Part shown: positions 36,566 to 43,762 of the stretch, piece after piece
Layout of the letters: the number at the start of each line of letters is the position of its first letter
Position numbering within the stretch: the stretch's first letter is position 1
NCBI RefSeq assembly: GCF_014652835.1
Contig: NZ_BMZO01000007.1
Coordinates: forward strand, 1-64,000
DNA from: Limoniibacter endophyticus
Lineage (GTDB): Bacteria; Pseudomonadota; Alphaproteobacteria; Rhizobiales; Rhizobiaceae
DNA length: 64,000 nucleotides
Reading direction: 5' to 3'
The notes under the pieces: generated by a model
What the model saw: only the letters and a program-made list of their open reading frames with translations
What the model was told of the DNA's origin: nothing
Database searches by the model: none
Made by a program: the position numbers and the translations under genes

Positions 36566-36865
36566 ATTCTAGCAGTTCAGAAAAAGCGGTCCAGCGGCAA
36601 CAGGAACGATGGAGGAGCGCCGCACGGATATATTCTAGCAGTTCAGAAAAAGCGGTCCAGCGGCAACTGAATAACCTTTAACTGCTTGTCAGACATAATT
36701 CTAGCAGTTCAGAAAAAGCGGTCCAGCGGCAACCTAACGATGCGACAATTCAAAATCCAGTTGATTCTAGCAGTTCAGAAAAAGCGGTCCAGCGGCAACG
36801 TTGTCCCCGATGTCGTAGTTTCCTGCGAGATTCTAGCAGTTCAGAAAAAGCGGTCCAGTGGCAAC
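36566..36865 (-). CRISPR. CRISPR array, 5 repeats of 36 bp and 4 spacers of 30 bp
   Basis: Repeats lie at 36566-36601, 36632-36667, 36698-36733, 36764-36799 and 36830-36865; every spacer is exactly 30 bp. In crRNA sense (minus strand) each repeat starts GTTGCCGCTGGACCGC and ends CTGAACTGCTAGAAT. This is the classic type II-C form, in which the terminal TGCTAGAAT is an extended -10 promoter that starts a transcript inside each following spacer. Four repeats are identical. The one farthest from cas2 (36830-36865) has one substitution near its GTTG end (GTTGCCAC instead of GTTGCCGC). The repeat pairs with the tracrRNA at 31569. The orientation is inferred from this motif and the tracrRNA. Confidence 0.97.
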
Positions 36866-36914
36866 CTTCCGAGTTTGTCGTCGCGGTGGCCCACTCCCTT
36901 TCGTTGGCAGATGA

Positions 36915-37325
36915 TCAGCGCGCAGGGACAGGACAGCTGAGATCGCCTTCCTCACAATTGGCATAATATTTCAGCTGATCGACGCGCTGCTTGGTAAGAT
37001 CGGCCATGCATTGCAGCTTGACCATCGGCTGGGAACTGCCGCCTTCCGTCAGGTTCGCTTGAAAAGCGCATTCCTTATTGCGGAAGGTGATCCAGGCGCG
37101 TTGTGTGTCGGCCAGCATGTTGCGCGTGTCGCTGCCCTTCTCCAATCGGTGGACGATCTCGGAGTAAAGCGCATTCAACTCCTTATCCGCGGACTCATAC
37201 GCTTTTGCGGCGCAGGCATTCATGTCGCCTTGTGTCTGAGCGTTGGCGCAATCCTGCGGTTGCGCGGAAAGAAGGGATGTCGAGCTCAGAACAATAAGCG
37301 GGAGAAGCAACCGGTAAAGCATCAT
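36915..37325 (-). CDS. Secreted LprI/DUF1311-like protein
   Basis: 136 residues with a signal peptide MMLYRLLLPLIVLSSTSLLS. The mature part has six cysteines and the DUF1311 pattern: DCANAQTQGDMNACAAKAYESA, ELNALYSEIVHRL, then AQRAWITFRNKECAF and CMADLTKQRVDQLK. Family members include LprI, described as a lysozyme inhibitor in mycobacteria. A periplasmic role is likely, but the exact function is not known. AAGGAGG precedes the start. It converges on the CRISPR array, 50 bp away. Confidence 0.85.
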   Translation of the reverse strand: MMLYRLLLPLIVLSSTSLLSAQPQDCANAQTQGDMNACAAKAYESADKELNALYSEIVHRLEKGSDTRNMLADTQRAWITFRNKECAFQANLTEGGSSQPMVKLQCMADLTKQRVDQLKYYANCEEGDLSCPVPAR

Positions 37326-37460
37326 GACCTCCTTTGATCTGACATTTTTGAAACAGTAGCGAAATAAATGTCCCCGTAACATCGAATGCGGGACAAAACC
37401 GGTTAATTTTCTACCAATTTCGTATGTCGTCCCTTTGCACAGCCGTTTATAGAGGCTTGA

Positions 37461-37533
37461 TCCTCCTGTTTGAAACATGCTGGAGGACGGCTGCCCGCAT
37501 CCTCCTGTCTCATGCGGGCCTTGAGGGGATCCT
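37461..37533 (+). promoter_or_regulatory. Structured leader of the NCS2 permease gene, possible riboswitch
   Basis: GCCCGCAT (37493-37500) and ATGCGGGC (37512-37519) form a perfect 8-bp hairpin. TCCTCC occurs twice (37461-37466 and 37500-37505) around a single GGAGGA (37482-37487), so the two pairings exclude each other. GATCCTC at 37459-37465 is also partly complementary to the ribosome binding site GAGGGGATC at 37523. The arrangement looks switch-like; I could not assign it to a named purine riboswitch. Confidence 0.4.
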
Positions 37534-38826
37534 ATGCTCGAAAAACTCTTCCAACTGAAGGAGAATGGTACCACGGTTCGCACCGAACTCGTGGCCGGCC
37601 TCACCACCTTCCTCACCATGTCTTATATCATCTTCGTCAATCCGAATATTCTTTCGACGACGGGGATGGATGCAAACGCAGTCTTCGTTGCCACCTGCCT
37701 TGCGGCGGCCCTTGGTTCGATCGTGATGGCACTGGTCGCCAACTGGCCGATCGGCATGGCCCCCGGCATGGGGCTAAACGCATTCTTCGCCTTTGGCGTC
37801 GTCGCGGGCATGGGCTTCACCTGGCAGCAGGCACTTGGTGCGGTCTTCGTTTCCGGCATCATTTTCCTCATTCTGACCATTACCGGTATCCGATCCTGGC
37901 TCATTGACGGCATTCCGCAGGCGTTGCGGAGCGCCATTGCTGCCGGTATCGGCATGTTCCTGGCGATCATCGCATTGACCGGTTCCGGCATCGTGGTGGA
38001 TAATCCGGCAACGTTGGTCAGCCTTGGTGACCTCCACCAGCCCGGCCCTCTTCTCGCGATCTTCGGCTTCTTCCTCATGGCCGTGCTGGATGCGCTGCGT
38101 GTTCGCGGCGCGATCCTGATCGGCATTCTCGTTGTCACGATCCTGTCGATGCTGCTCGGCGTCAGCCAGTTCAATGGTGTCGTCTCGGCTCCGCCAAGCC
38201 TTGCACCCACATTCCTGCAGCTAGACATTATGGGCGCGCTTGGCACCGGCCTTATCCATGTCATTCTTGTGTTCGTTCTAGTCGAAGTTTTTGATGCTAC
38301 AGGCACGCTGATCGGCGTCGGCAAACGCGCCGGTCTCATTCAGGATGAAAAGAAGAGCCGCCTCGGACGCGCCCTCTTCGCCGATTCCACCGCCATCGTC
38401 GGCGGCTCGCTCCTCGGAACATCCTCAACGACCGCCTATGTTGAAAGCGCCGCCGGCGTCCAGGCAGGGGGTCGCACCGGCCTTACCGCCCTTGTCATCG
38501 CCGCACTCTTCCTCTGCGCACTGTTCTTCTCGCCGCTCGCCAGTGCCGTTCCGGCACATGCGACAGCACCCGCGCTTCTCTATGTCGCAACGCTAATGAT
38601 GCGCGAGCTTTCCGAGATCGACTGGAAGGACGTCACCATCGCCGCCCCGGCAGCCCTGACGGCGCTCGGCATGCCGCTGACCTACTCGATCGCCAACGGT
38701 CTCGCCTTCGGCTTTATTTCCTACGTCATCCTCAGGGCCGCAACCGGTCACGCGCGCTCCATTCACATCGCCACCTGGGTCATTGCGGCACTCTTCATTA
38801 TCCGCTTCGCCTTCTTCCCTGAATAA
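37534..38826 (+). CDS. NCS2-family purine permease (guanine/hypoxanthine type)
   Basis: 430 residues, about 12-14 membrane segments, inner membrane. Hallmarks of the AzgA/PbuG-like branch are the N-terminal TVRTELVAGLTTFLTMSYIIFVNP, GMAPGMGLNAFFAF, DATGTLIGVGKRAGL, LLGTSSTTAYVESAAGVQAGGRTG and the C-terminal PLTYSIANGLAFGFISY. These proteins import guanine, hypoxanthine or adenine by proton symport. GAGGGG lies 5 bp before the ATG. The gene stands alone with its own terminator. The exact base cannot be told. Confidence 0.92.
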   Translation: MLEKLFQLKENGTTVRTELVAGLTTFLTMSYIIFVNPNILSTTGMDANAVFVATCLAAALGSIVMALVANWPIGMAPGMGLNAFFAFGVVAGMGFTWQQALGAVFVSGIIFLILTITGIRSWLIDGIPQALRSAIAAGIGMFLAIIALTGSGIVVDNPATLVSLGDLHQPGPLLAIFGFFLMAVLDALRVRGAILIGILVVTILSMLLGVSQFNGVVSAPPSLAPTFLQLDIMGALGTGLIHVILVFVLVEVFDATGTLIGVGKRAGLIQDEKKSRLGRALFADSTAIVGGSLLGTSSTTAYVESAAGVQAGGRTGLTALVIAALFLCALFFSPLASAVPAHATAPALLYVATLMMRELSEIDWKDVTIAAPAALTALGMPLTYSIANGLAFGFISYVILRAATGHARSIHIATWVIAALFIIRFAFFPE

Positions 38827-38847
38827 GCAACTACCGGAAATTACAGT

Positions 38848-38879
38848 ACAAAAGGGCTGGAGCAATCTGGCCCTTTTGT
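38848..38879 (+). terminator. Terminator of the NCS2 permease gene
   Basis: ACAAAAGGGC (38848-38857) pairs with GCCCTTTTGT (38870-38879), the downstream arm being T-rich. It lies 22 bp after the permease stop. Confidence 0.8.
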
Positions 38880-38958
38880 TTGAGCGCTATCCGATTTTAA
38901 GGACTGGACATCTCTTGCACAGTCGTTACGAAGGCAGCAACAAGGAATGGAGATATTC

Positions 38959-39252
38959 ATGAAACGACCTGTTCGCCTACTCATCGCCGCAGCCGCAGCT
39001 CTCGTCGTCGGCTTCGGCTTCATGCAAGTGGACAAGATGCGGGGCGCCGAATGGGTCGTATCTCCCGAACAGATAGAGCAGGCCAAAGCAGGCGGTCAGG
39101 CAGGCGTCGAATCACGTCCCGGGACGGTCACGGTCTTGCCTATCCGTAGCGAGACCGCGGATGCATTGCCGATTAAATGGGCGCTCGCTGGTCTGGCCGC
39201 AGGATTTATTGCGTTCCGCGCAACCGGCAAGAAGAAGACTGCGACAGCCTGA
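38959..39252 (+). CDS. Small hypothetical membrane protein
   Basis: 97 residues. Hydrophobic segments at about 5-25 (VRLLIAAAAALVVGFGFM) and 73-90 (KWALAGLAAGFIAFRA) flank a polar middle that probably faces the periplasm; the C-terminus is basic (GKKKTATA). The ATG giving MKRPVRLL follows GGAG; a start 4 codons earlier is possible. It precedes the IMPACT-family gene by 22 bp in the same direction. No family recognised. Confidence 0.65.
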   Translation: MKRPVRLLIAAAAALVVGFGFMQVDKMRGAEWVVSPEQIEQAKAGGQAGVESRPGTVTVLPIRSETADALPIKWALAGLAAGFIAFRATGKKKTATA

Positions 39253-39274
39253 CCGGGCGGAGGCAAAAAGCACG

Positions 39275-39871
39275 ATGACAGAGCGGTTCACCCTGCGGAA
39301 GCCGCATGAAGCGCGCCAGGAAATCAAGAGAAGCCGCTTCGCCACTTTTGCTGCACCCGTCGCTGACGAAGATACGGCAAAAGCCTTCATCGCAAAACAT
39401 TCGGATCCGAGCGCCACACATAATTGCTGGGCCTGGCGTCTCGGTCAGGCCTATCGGTTCAATGATGATGGCGAACCGAGTGGCACGGCAGGCAAACCCA
39501 TCCTGCAAGCCATCGACGGACAATCTCTGGATCATGTCGCCGTACTGGTCATACGCTGGTTCGGCGGTATTCTTCTCGGCAGCGGCGGCTTGATCCGCGC
39601 CTATGGGGGCAGTGCCGCTCTTTGTCTGCGGGAAGCGGAGAGAATACCCCTCGTTGAGAGCACTGCCGCAACGCTTGACTGCATCTTCTCAGACCTGGCG
39701 CTCCTACAGGCGAAGCTGTCTGCATTGCCACATGTTGCCATTGAGGCGCAGACCTTTACCGCGACCGGCGCCATTTTATACATGCGCATCCACACGGCCA
39801 TGATCGAAACCGTCGCAGCACTGATCAACGACATGACGAGCGGACGCAGCCAACTGCGATGTGACGCCTAA
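39275..39871 (+). CDS. IMPACT/YigZ-family protein
   Basis: 198 residues. The family core is intact: KRSRFATFAAPV, HNCWAWRLG, the signature FNDDGEPSGTAGKPILQAI and VLVIRWFGGILLGSGGLIRAYG. The C-terminal half is the DUF1949-type ferredoxin-like domain. YigZ proteins are linked to translation regulation in eukaryotic relatives; the bacterial role is unclear. The ATG has GGAGG about 11 bp upstream. Followed by a convergent peptide-deformylase-like gene. Confidence 0.9.
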   Translation: MTERFTLRKPHEARQEIKRSRFATFAAPVADEDTAKAFIAKHSDPSATHNCWAWRLGQAYRFNDDGEPSGTAGKPILQAIDGQSLDHVAVLVIRWFGGILLGSGGLIRAYGGSAALCLREAERIPLVESTAATLDCIFSDLALLQAKLSALPHVAIEAQTFTATGAILYMRIHTAMIETVAALINDMTSGRSQLRCDA

Positions 39872-39942
39872 TGCCACACGTTCTTTCCTGAGAGGTTTTC
39901 CCGCTCAAATCGTAGATAATGAGCTCAGGTCGTCGCCGATTA

Positions 39943-40440
39943 TCAAGCCTTCGCCATTTTCTGGTAGCGCCTCAGGACGCGTTCACGTCTCAGCCGCGAT
40001 AGTCTCTGAATCCAGAAAATGCCATCGAGCTGGTCGATTTCGTGCTGATGACAGACTGCGAGAAGACCCTCGGATTCTTCTATGTGCTCGCGGCCTTCGA
40101 GATCCTGATAACGCAGACGGATGGATGCTGCCCGCTCCACTTCCTCGACCACTCCGGGCATCGACACGCTGCCTTCGGGGTGACGAACCCGCTCCTCCGA
40201 CATCCAGATGATCTGCGGGTTGACAAACACTTTCACACCCGTTTCAGGAGACAGCTCGAGCACAACGACCCGCTTTTGAACGTCTATATGCGACGCAGTG
40301 ATTCCGATGCCGGGAGCAGCACGCAGCGTATCGAGAAGATCATTCGCCAGTTCACGCAGCGACACGTCGAACACGGTCACCGGTTGCGCCACGATCTTCA
40401 GACGTGGATCGGGATATTTAGTGATCGTGCGAATGGTCAT
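39943..40440 (-). CDS. Peptide deformylase-like protein with altered active site
   Basis: 165 residues, the length and overall pattern of peptide deformylase (start TIRTITKYPDPRLKIVAQPV). All three catalytic motifs are changed: GxGxAAxQ reads GIGITASH, EGCLS reads EGSVS (metal-binding Cys replaced by Ser), and HEIDH reads HEIDQ (second metal-binding His replaced by Gln). The catalytic Glu and one His remain. Two of three metal ligands are therefore lost or replaced by weaker ones, so normal N-formylmethionine deformylation is doubtful. The frame is intact with no sign of decay, so another role is likely under selection. It overlaps rsmJ by 4 bp. An ordinary def gene is not in this window. Confidence 0.85.
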   Translation of the reverse strand: MTIRTITKYPDPRLKIVAQPVTVFDVSLRELANDLLDTLRAAPGIGITASHIDVQKRVVVLELSPETGVKVFVNPQIIWMSEERVRHPEGSVSMPGVVEEVERAASIRLRYQDLEGREHIEESEGLLAVCHQHEIDQLDGIFWIQRLSRLRRERVLRRYQKMAKA

Positions 40441-41075
40441 TCCTCATGCTCCCCGGCAAGTGGAATCTTGGCCTTGACGAAGACGTCATAGCGCGTGCTT
40501 TTTCCAAGAATTTGGTGCGACGGTCTGCGCAGACCGGCCATCGGTTCAGCCCGCAGGGGCCACTTCAGCACCACACGAGCCTGCGCCGCTTCGAGCGCAA
40601 CCTGCATGAGCTTTTCAGCATCCGGATCGGTACCGACAATTTCGCGGATCTGGCGCATTTCCTTTTTCACTAGCGCAGTGTTGCCACGCGGCGGATGCAT
40701 CGGATCCACCAGCACGACCTGCGGCTTCAACTCAGGCAAAAGCAGACAGGAGTCGCCGCGCAGCAAGGTCATGCGCGCCACAGTATCGGCATAACGACCG
40801 CCTTCTGCGGATGCGCGCTCAAGACCTTCCGCAAGCAGCGCATGCATTTTCTCCGAACGTTCGATCAACGTGACGGCGGCCCCCAGCGAAGCGAGAAAGA
40901 ACGCATCGCGCCCCAGCCCAGCCGTCGCATCAACGATCTGCGGGGTTACTCCCTTCGTAAATCCTGCCGCCTTGGCAAGCGGTTGGCCACGTCCCTCGCC
41001 GGAACGGAAGCGATGCCCCACCGCCCCGCCGACGAAATCGACTACCAGCTCTGATGAATCAACTTTCTGCGCCAT
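40437..41075 (-). CDS. rsmJ: 16S rRNA m2G1516 methyltransferase RsmJ
   Basis: 212 residues from the ATG giving MAQKVDSSEL; the frame reads 7 codons further to a TTG. SAM-binding features are IVDATAGLGRDAFFLASLGAAV, and the catalytic-type motif is VVLVDPMHPPRG, specific to the RsmJ (DUF548) family. VVLKWPLRAEPM near the end also fits. It methylates a guanine in helix 45 of 16S rRNA. It precedes and overlaps the deformylase-like gene by 4 bp (ATGA), a translation-related pair. Confidence 0.92.
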   Translation of the reverse strand: MAQKVDSSELVVDFVGGAVGHRFRSGEGRGQPLAKAAGFTKGVTPQIVDATAGLGRDAFFLASLGAAVTLIERSEKMHALLAEGLERASAEGGRYADTVARMTLLRGDSCLLLPELKPQVVLVDPMHPPRGNTALVKKEMRQIREIVGTDPDAEKLMQVALEAAQARVVLKWPLRAEPMAGLRRPSHQILGKSTRYDVFVKAKIPLAGEHEE

Positions 41076-41083
41076 ACATGATC

Positions 41084-41761
41084 TCAGAAAGGGCAAGGAA
41101 CAGTGAAGGTCATGATGGACCCGTCGGGATGCTGAAAACGCAGCATTTCAGCGTGCAGAAGCAGCCGCGCCGAAGCTCCCAGCGCCTCGCCCTCGGCATA
41201 AAATGCATCCCCGAGAATCACATGCCCCGCCGCCTTCATATGCACGCGCAGCTGATGCGTACGTCCCGTCAGAGGAAAAAGCTGTAGGCGCGTGGTCCCG
41301 CCGCCCCGCTCCAGAACACGCCAACGCGTTTGAGCAGGCTTTCCATTTGCGTGATCTACACGATGACGTGGTTTGTTTTCGGGGTCGATTGCCAGCGGCA
41401 GATCGATCAGCCCGTCATCGGCTTCCACGATCCCCCAGACAATGGAAACATATGATTTTTCCGTCTGCCGCGCCTCGAACTGCGCAGCAATATGCGCATG
41501 GGCGCGCCGATTGAGCGACATGAGCACAAGGCCCGATGTATCCTTATCGAGCCTGTTGATCATCTGGCTTTTGGGGAATTGCGCACGTACGCGGGTCGCC
41601 AAACTATCCGACAGCGCCGGATCTCGCCCGGGCACGGACAAGAGTCCGCTCGGCTTATCCAGCACAAGAATATCCGCATCCTGATGGACGATCGAGACAT
41701 ATGGCTCGAGCGGCGGGTTATAGACAGGCGATTGGGCTATCGAGGCACTCATGAGCGGCAT
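41084..41761 (-). CDS. RluA-family pseudouridine synthase
   Basis: 225 residues. The catalytic motif reads NRLDKDTSGLVL, with the essential Asp kept and the common His before RLD replaced by Asn. LVLDKPSGLLSVPGRDPALS, KSYVSIVWG and the C-terminal LFPLTGRTHQLRVHM are RluA-type. No S4 domain is present, so it resembles RluA itself (23S rRNA 746 and tRNA 32) more than RluC/D. It lies 8 bp upstream of rsmJ, making a three-gene RNA-modification unit. The exact target is inferred. Confidence 0.9.
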   Translation of the reverse strand: MPLMSASIAQSPVYNPPLEPYVSIVHQDADILVLDKPSGLLSVPGRDPALSDSLATRVRAQFPKSQMINRLDKDTSGLVLMSLNRRAHAHIAAQFEARQTEKSYVSIVWGIVEADDGLIDLPLAIDPENKPRHRVDHANGKPAQTRWRVLERGGGTTRLQLFPLTGRTHQLRVHMKAAGHVILGDAFYAEGEALGASARLLLHAEMLRFQHPDGSIMTFTVPCPF

Positions 41762-41936
41762 TTAACACAGCCGCCATGAAAACGAGAAGCATACATAGAG
41801 GAAAACACCACCTGTAGCAGCCGATACGCCCGGAATATCTGCCGCTCATCCCACTAGTTCAGTTCTTGGCGCCCGCATCTCCACCGCCTCCTGCGACCCG
41901 TCGCTTGACGGCACCACGCATAATCCATAACAGGCG

Positions 41937-41951
41937 AAATATTGAATATTT
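41937..41951. promoter_or_regulatory. AT-rich palindrome at the start of the gntR gene
   Basis: AAATATT-G-AATATTT is a perfect 7-bp dyad, 23 bp before the GTG start of the GntR gene. It is a candidate autoregulatory operator. The rest of 41762-41936 shows no gene. Confidence 0.4.
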
Positions 41952-41974
41952 TCTCGCGCGTTGGAGGAGAATGC

Positions 41975-42634
41975 GTGTTCGGGAGGAAAAGCTCCGATTC
42001 TGGAACGGTCGTTCGGGTGCTTGCTGAGCAAGTCCGCCGCGATATCTCGACGGGCCGTCTCGAGCCCGACGCGAAGCTCAAGATCGATGAGTTGCGCCAG
42101 CGCTATGGCGGATCGGCGCATTCGTTTCGGGAGGCGTTGACTCAACTGGTCAACGAAGGTCTCGTTGAGGCCAGTGTCCAGCGGGGCTTTCGCGTCGCCT
42201 CGGCTACCCGGTCTGACCTTGAGGATATAGTGCGATTGCGTGCCGAAATCGAAACGCTCGGACTCGGTTGGTCGGTCAAGCATGGCGATCTGGCATGGGA
42301 AGGCGCGGTTCTCGCAGCCTTCCACACATATTCGCGCCTATGCGAAAAAACCGCTTCGGATCGAACCGGGCTGGCTATTGAGTGGGACGAAGCCGGACGC
42401 CATTTTCACGCTGCGCTTGTCTCGGCCTGCCGCTCACCGCGACTGATTGATTTTCAGGCCCGCCTCTATATCCAGAGCAGGCGGTTCCGCTATGTCGAGC
42501 TAATTGAGGGGCGGGTCGATCTCGACGTAGAAAAGTCCGACCTTCGCGAGGTAGTCGACGCTGCCATAGCCCGCGACGCCGCGGCGGCGCGCCATGCCCT
42601 GTCGCATCATATTCTCGGCGCTCTCGGGCGCTGA
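41975..42634 (+). CDS. GntR-family transcriptional regulator (FCD type)
   Basis: 219 residues. I chose GTG at 41975 because GGAGGA lies 6 bp before it. The winged HTH covers about 10-75 (VVRVLAEQVRRDISTGRLEP, SFREALTQLVNEGLVEASVQ). The FCD helical domain follows, with ligand-site residues in IEWDEAGRHFHAALVSACRS and a final HHILGALGR. It heads the transporter/oxidoreductase cluster in the same direction and probably regulates it. The inducer is unknown. Confidence 0.88.
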   Translation: MFGRKSSDSGTVVRVLAEQVRRDISTGRLEPDAKLKIDELRQRYGGSAHSFREALTQLVNEGLVEASVQRGFRVASATRSDLEDIVRLRAEIETLGLGWSVKHGDLAWEGAVLAAFHTYSRLCEKTASDRTGLAIEWDEAGRHFHAALVSACRSPRLIDFQARLYIQSRRFRYVELIEGRVDLDVEKSDLREVVDAAIARDAAAARHALSHHILGALGR

Positions 42635-42688
42635 GCATCCGGCCATCACGGCCATCCGAGTGAAAGCACCGTCTCAGGGAGGAAATTC

Positions 42689-43702
42689 ATGCTTTCGATG
42701 ACACGTAGAACCTTCGGTCTCCTGGCCGCAACGACAATGCTCATGGCAACGAGCGCTACCAGCGCAGAGCCGGTGAAGATCGGCATCCTGTCACTGACAT
42801 CGCATTCGCCATCGATCATCGCCGAGGGTAAGGGCTATTACAAAGAGGCCGGTCTGGACGTCGAGTTCGTGCCTTTCCAAGCGGCGCAGCCGATGGCTGT
42901 CGCGATCGCATCCGGCGATGTTGACTTCGGCTTGACGGCTATGACGGCTGGTTTGGTAAGCCTTGCGGAGCGCGGTGCAGTCAAGATCATCGGAGGGGCA
43001 ATGGCCGAGGAAGAAGGTATCGAGGGTCACAAGATTCTCGTATCGAAAGCGGTCCACGAGGACGGCGCCACGACACCAGCCGACCTCGAAGGCAAGCGCT
43101 TCGGCATTACCACAGCGGGTTCGTCCTTCCACTATATGGCGCACAAGATTGCCGACGGCGAGGGCTTTGACCGTTCATCCATGCAACTAGTGCCCCTCAA
43201 CAGCGTATCGGCAGTGATCGCGTCTCTGCGTTCGGGCCAGATCGACGCGTGGTCAATCCAACCCAACATCGCCGATGGCCTCATCGCCAGCGGCGACGTG
43301 TTTGAGGTCGGCCGTATCGGCGATTATATCGACAGCTATCAGGTCACGACGCTCTTCACGTCGAGCGACCTTGCTGCAAATAACCGCCCCCTGGTTGAAA
43401 GCTTCATTTCGGCGTTTTCAAAAGGCGTAGCGGATTATAATGCGGCCTTAGTCGACAAGACCATGCCGGAAGAGGAAACTGCCGAGTTGGTGGCGATGAT
43501 CCATAAGCGGGTTTACAGCGACCGCCCGCTGGCCGATGCCGATCCGGCGATACGTGCTGGAGCAATGCGCATCAACCAGGGCGCAAAACTTAATCTAGCG
43601 AGCATCGAGGACCAGCTCGAATGGTTCAAGTCCGAAAACCTCGTACCGCAGAGCGCCTCCATGGAGAAGCTTGTCGATTCGAGCTTCGTCGAAACCTACT
43701 GA
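42689..43702 (+). CDS. NitT/TauT-type ABC transporter binding protein
   Basis: 337 residues with a signal peptide (TRRTFGLLAATTMLMATSA, cleaved near TSAE). The NMT1/SsuA-like fold shows VKIGILSLTSHSPSIIAEGK, GYYKEAGLDVEFVPFQAAQP, and AIASGDVDFGLTAMTAG, then GKRFGITTAGSSFHYMAHK. Ligands of this family include sulfonates, nitrate, and pyrimidine precursors; the sequence does not fix which. GGGAGGAAATTC precedes the ATG. First gene of the transporter. Confidence 0.88.
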   Translation: MLSMTRRTFGLLAATTMLMATSATSAEPVKIGILSLTSHSPSIIAEGKGYYKEAGLDVEFVPFQAAQPMAVAIASGDVDFGLTAMTAGLVSLAERGAVKIIGGAMAEEEGIEGHKILVSKAVHEDGATTPADLEGKRFGITTAGSSFHYMAHKIADGEGFDRSSMQLVPLNSVSAVIASLRSGQIDAWSIQPNIADGLIASGDVFEVGRIGDYIDSYQVTTLFTSSDLAANNRPLVESFISAFSKGVADYNAALVDKTMPEEETAELVAMIHKRVYSDRPLADADPAIRAGAMRINQGAKLNLASIEDQLEWFKSENLVPQSASMEKLVDSSFVETY

Positions 43703-43762
43703 TTTCAGGCGGCCGGCCTCAGGCTTCTGCTCGGAGCCGGCGCTGCCACAAACGCGGAGGCA

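Noticed and set aside
36686-36940. Open frame of 84 codons across the CRISPR array with a repeated peptide
   Set aside because: The repeated peptide is only the translated CRISPR repeat; repeat plus spacer is 66 bp, a multiple of three, so the frame stays open by arithmetic.
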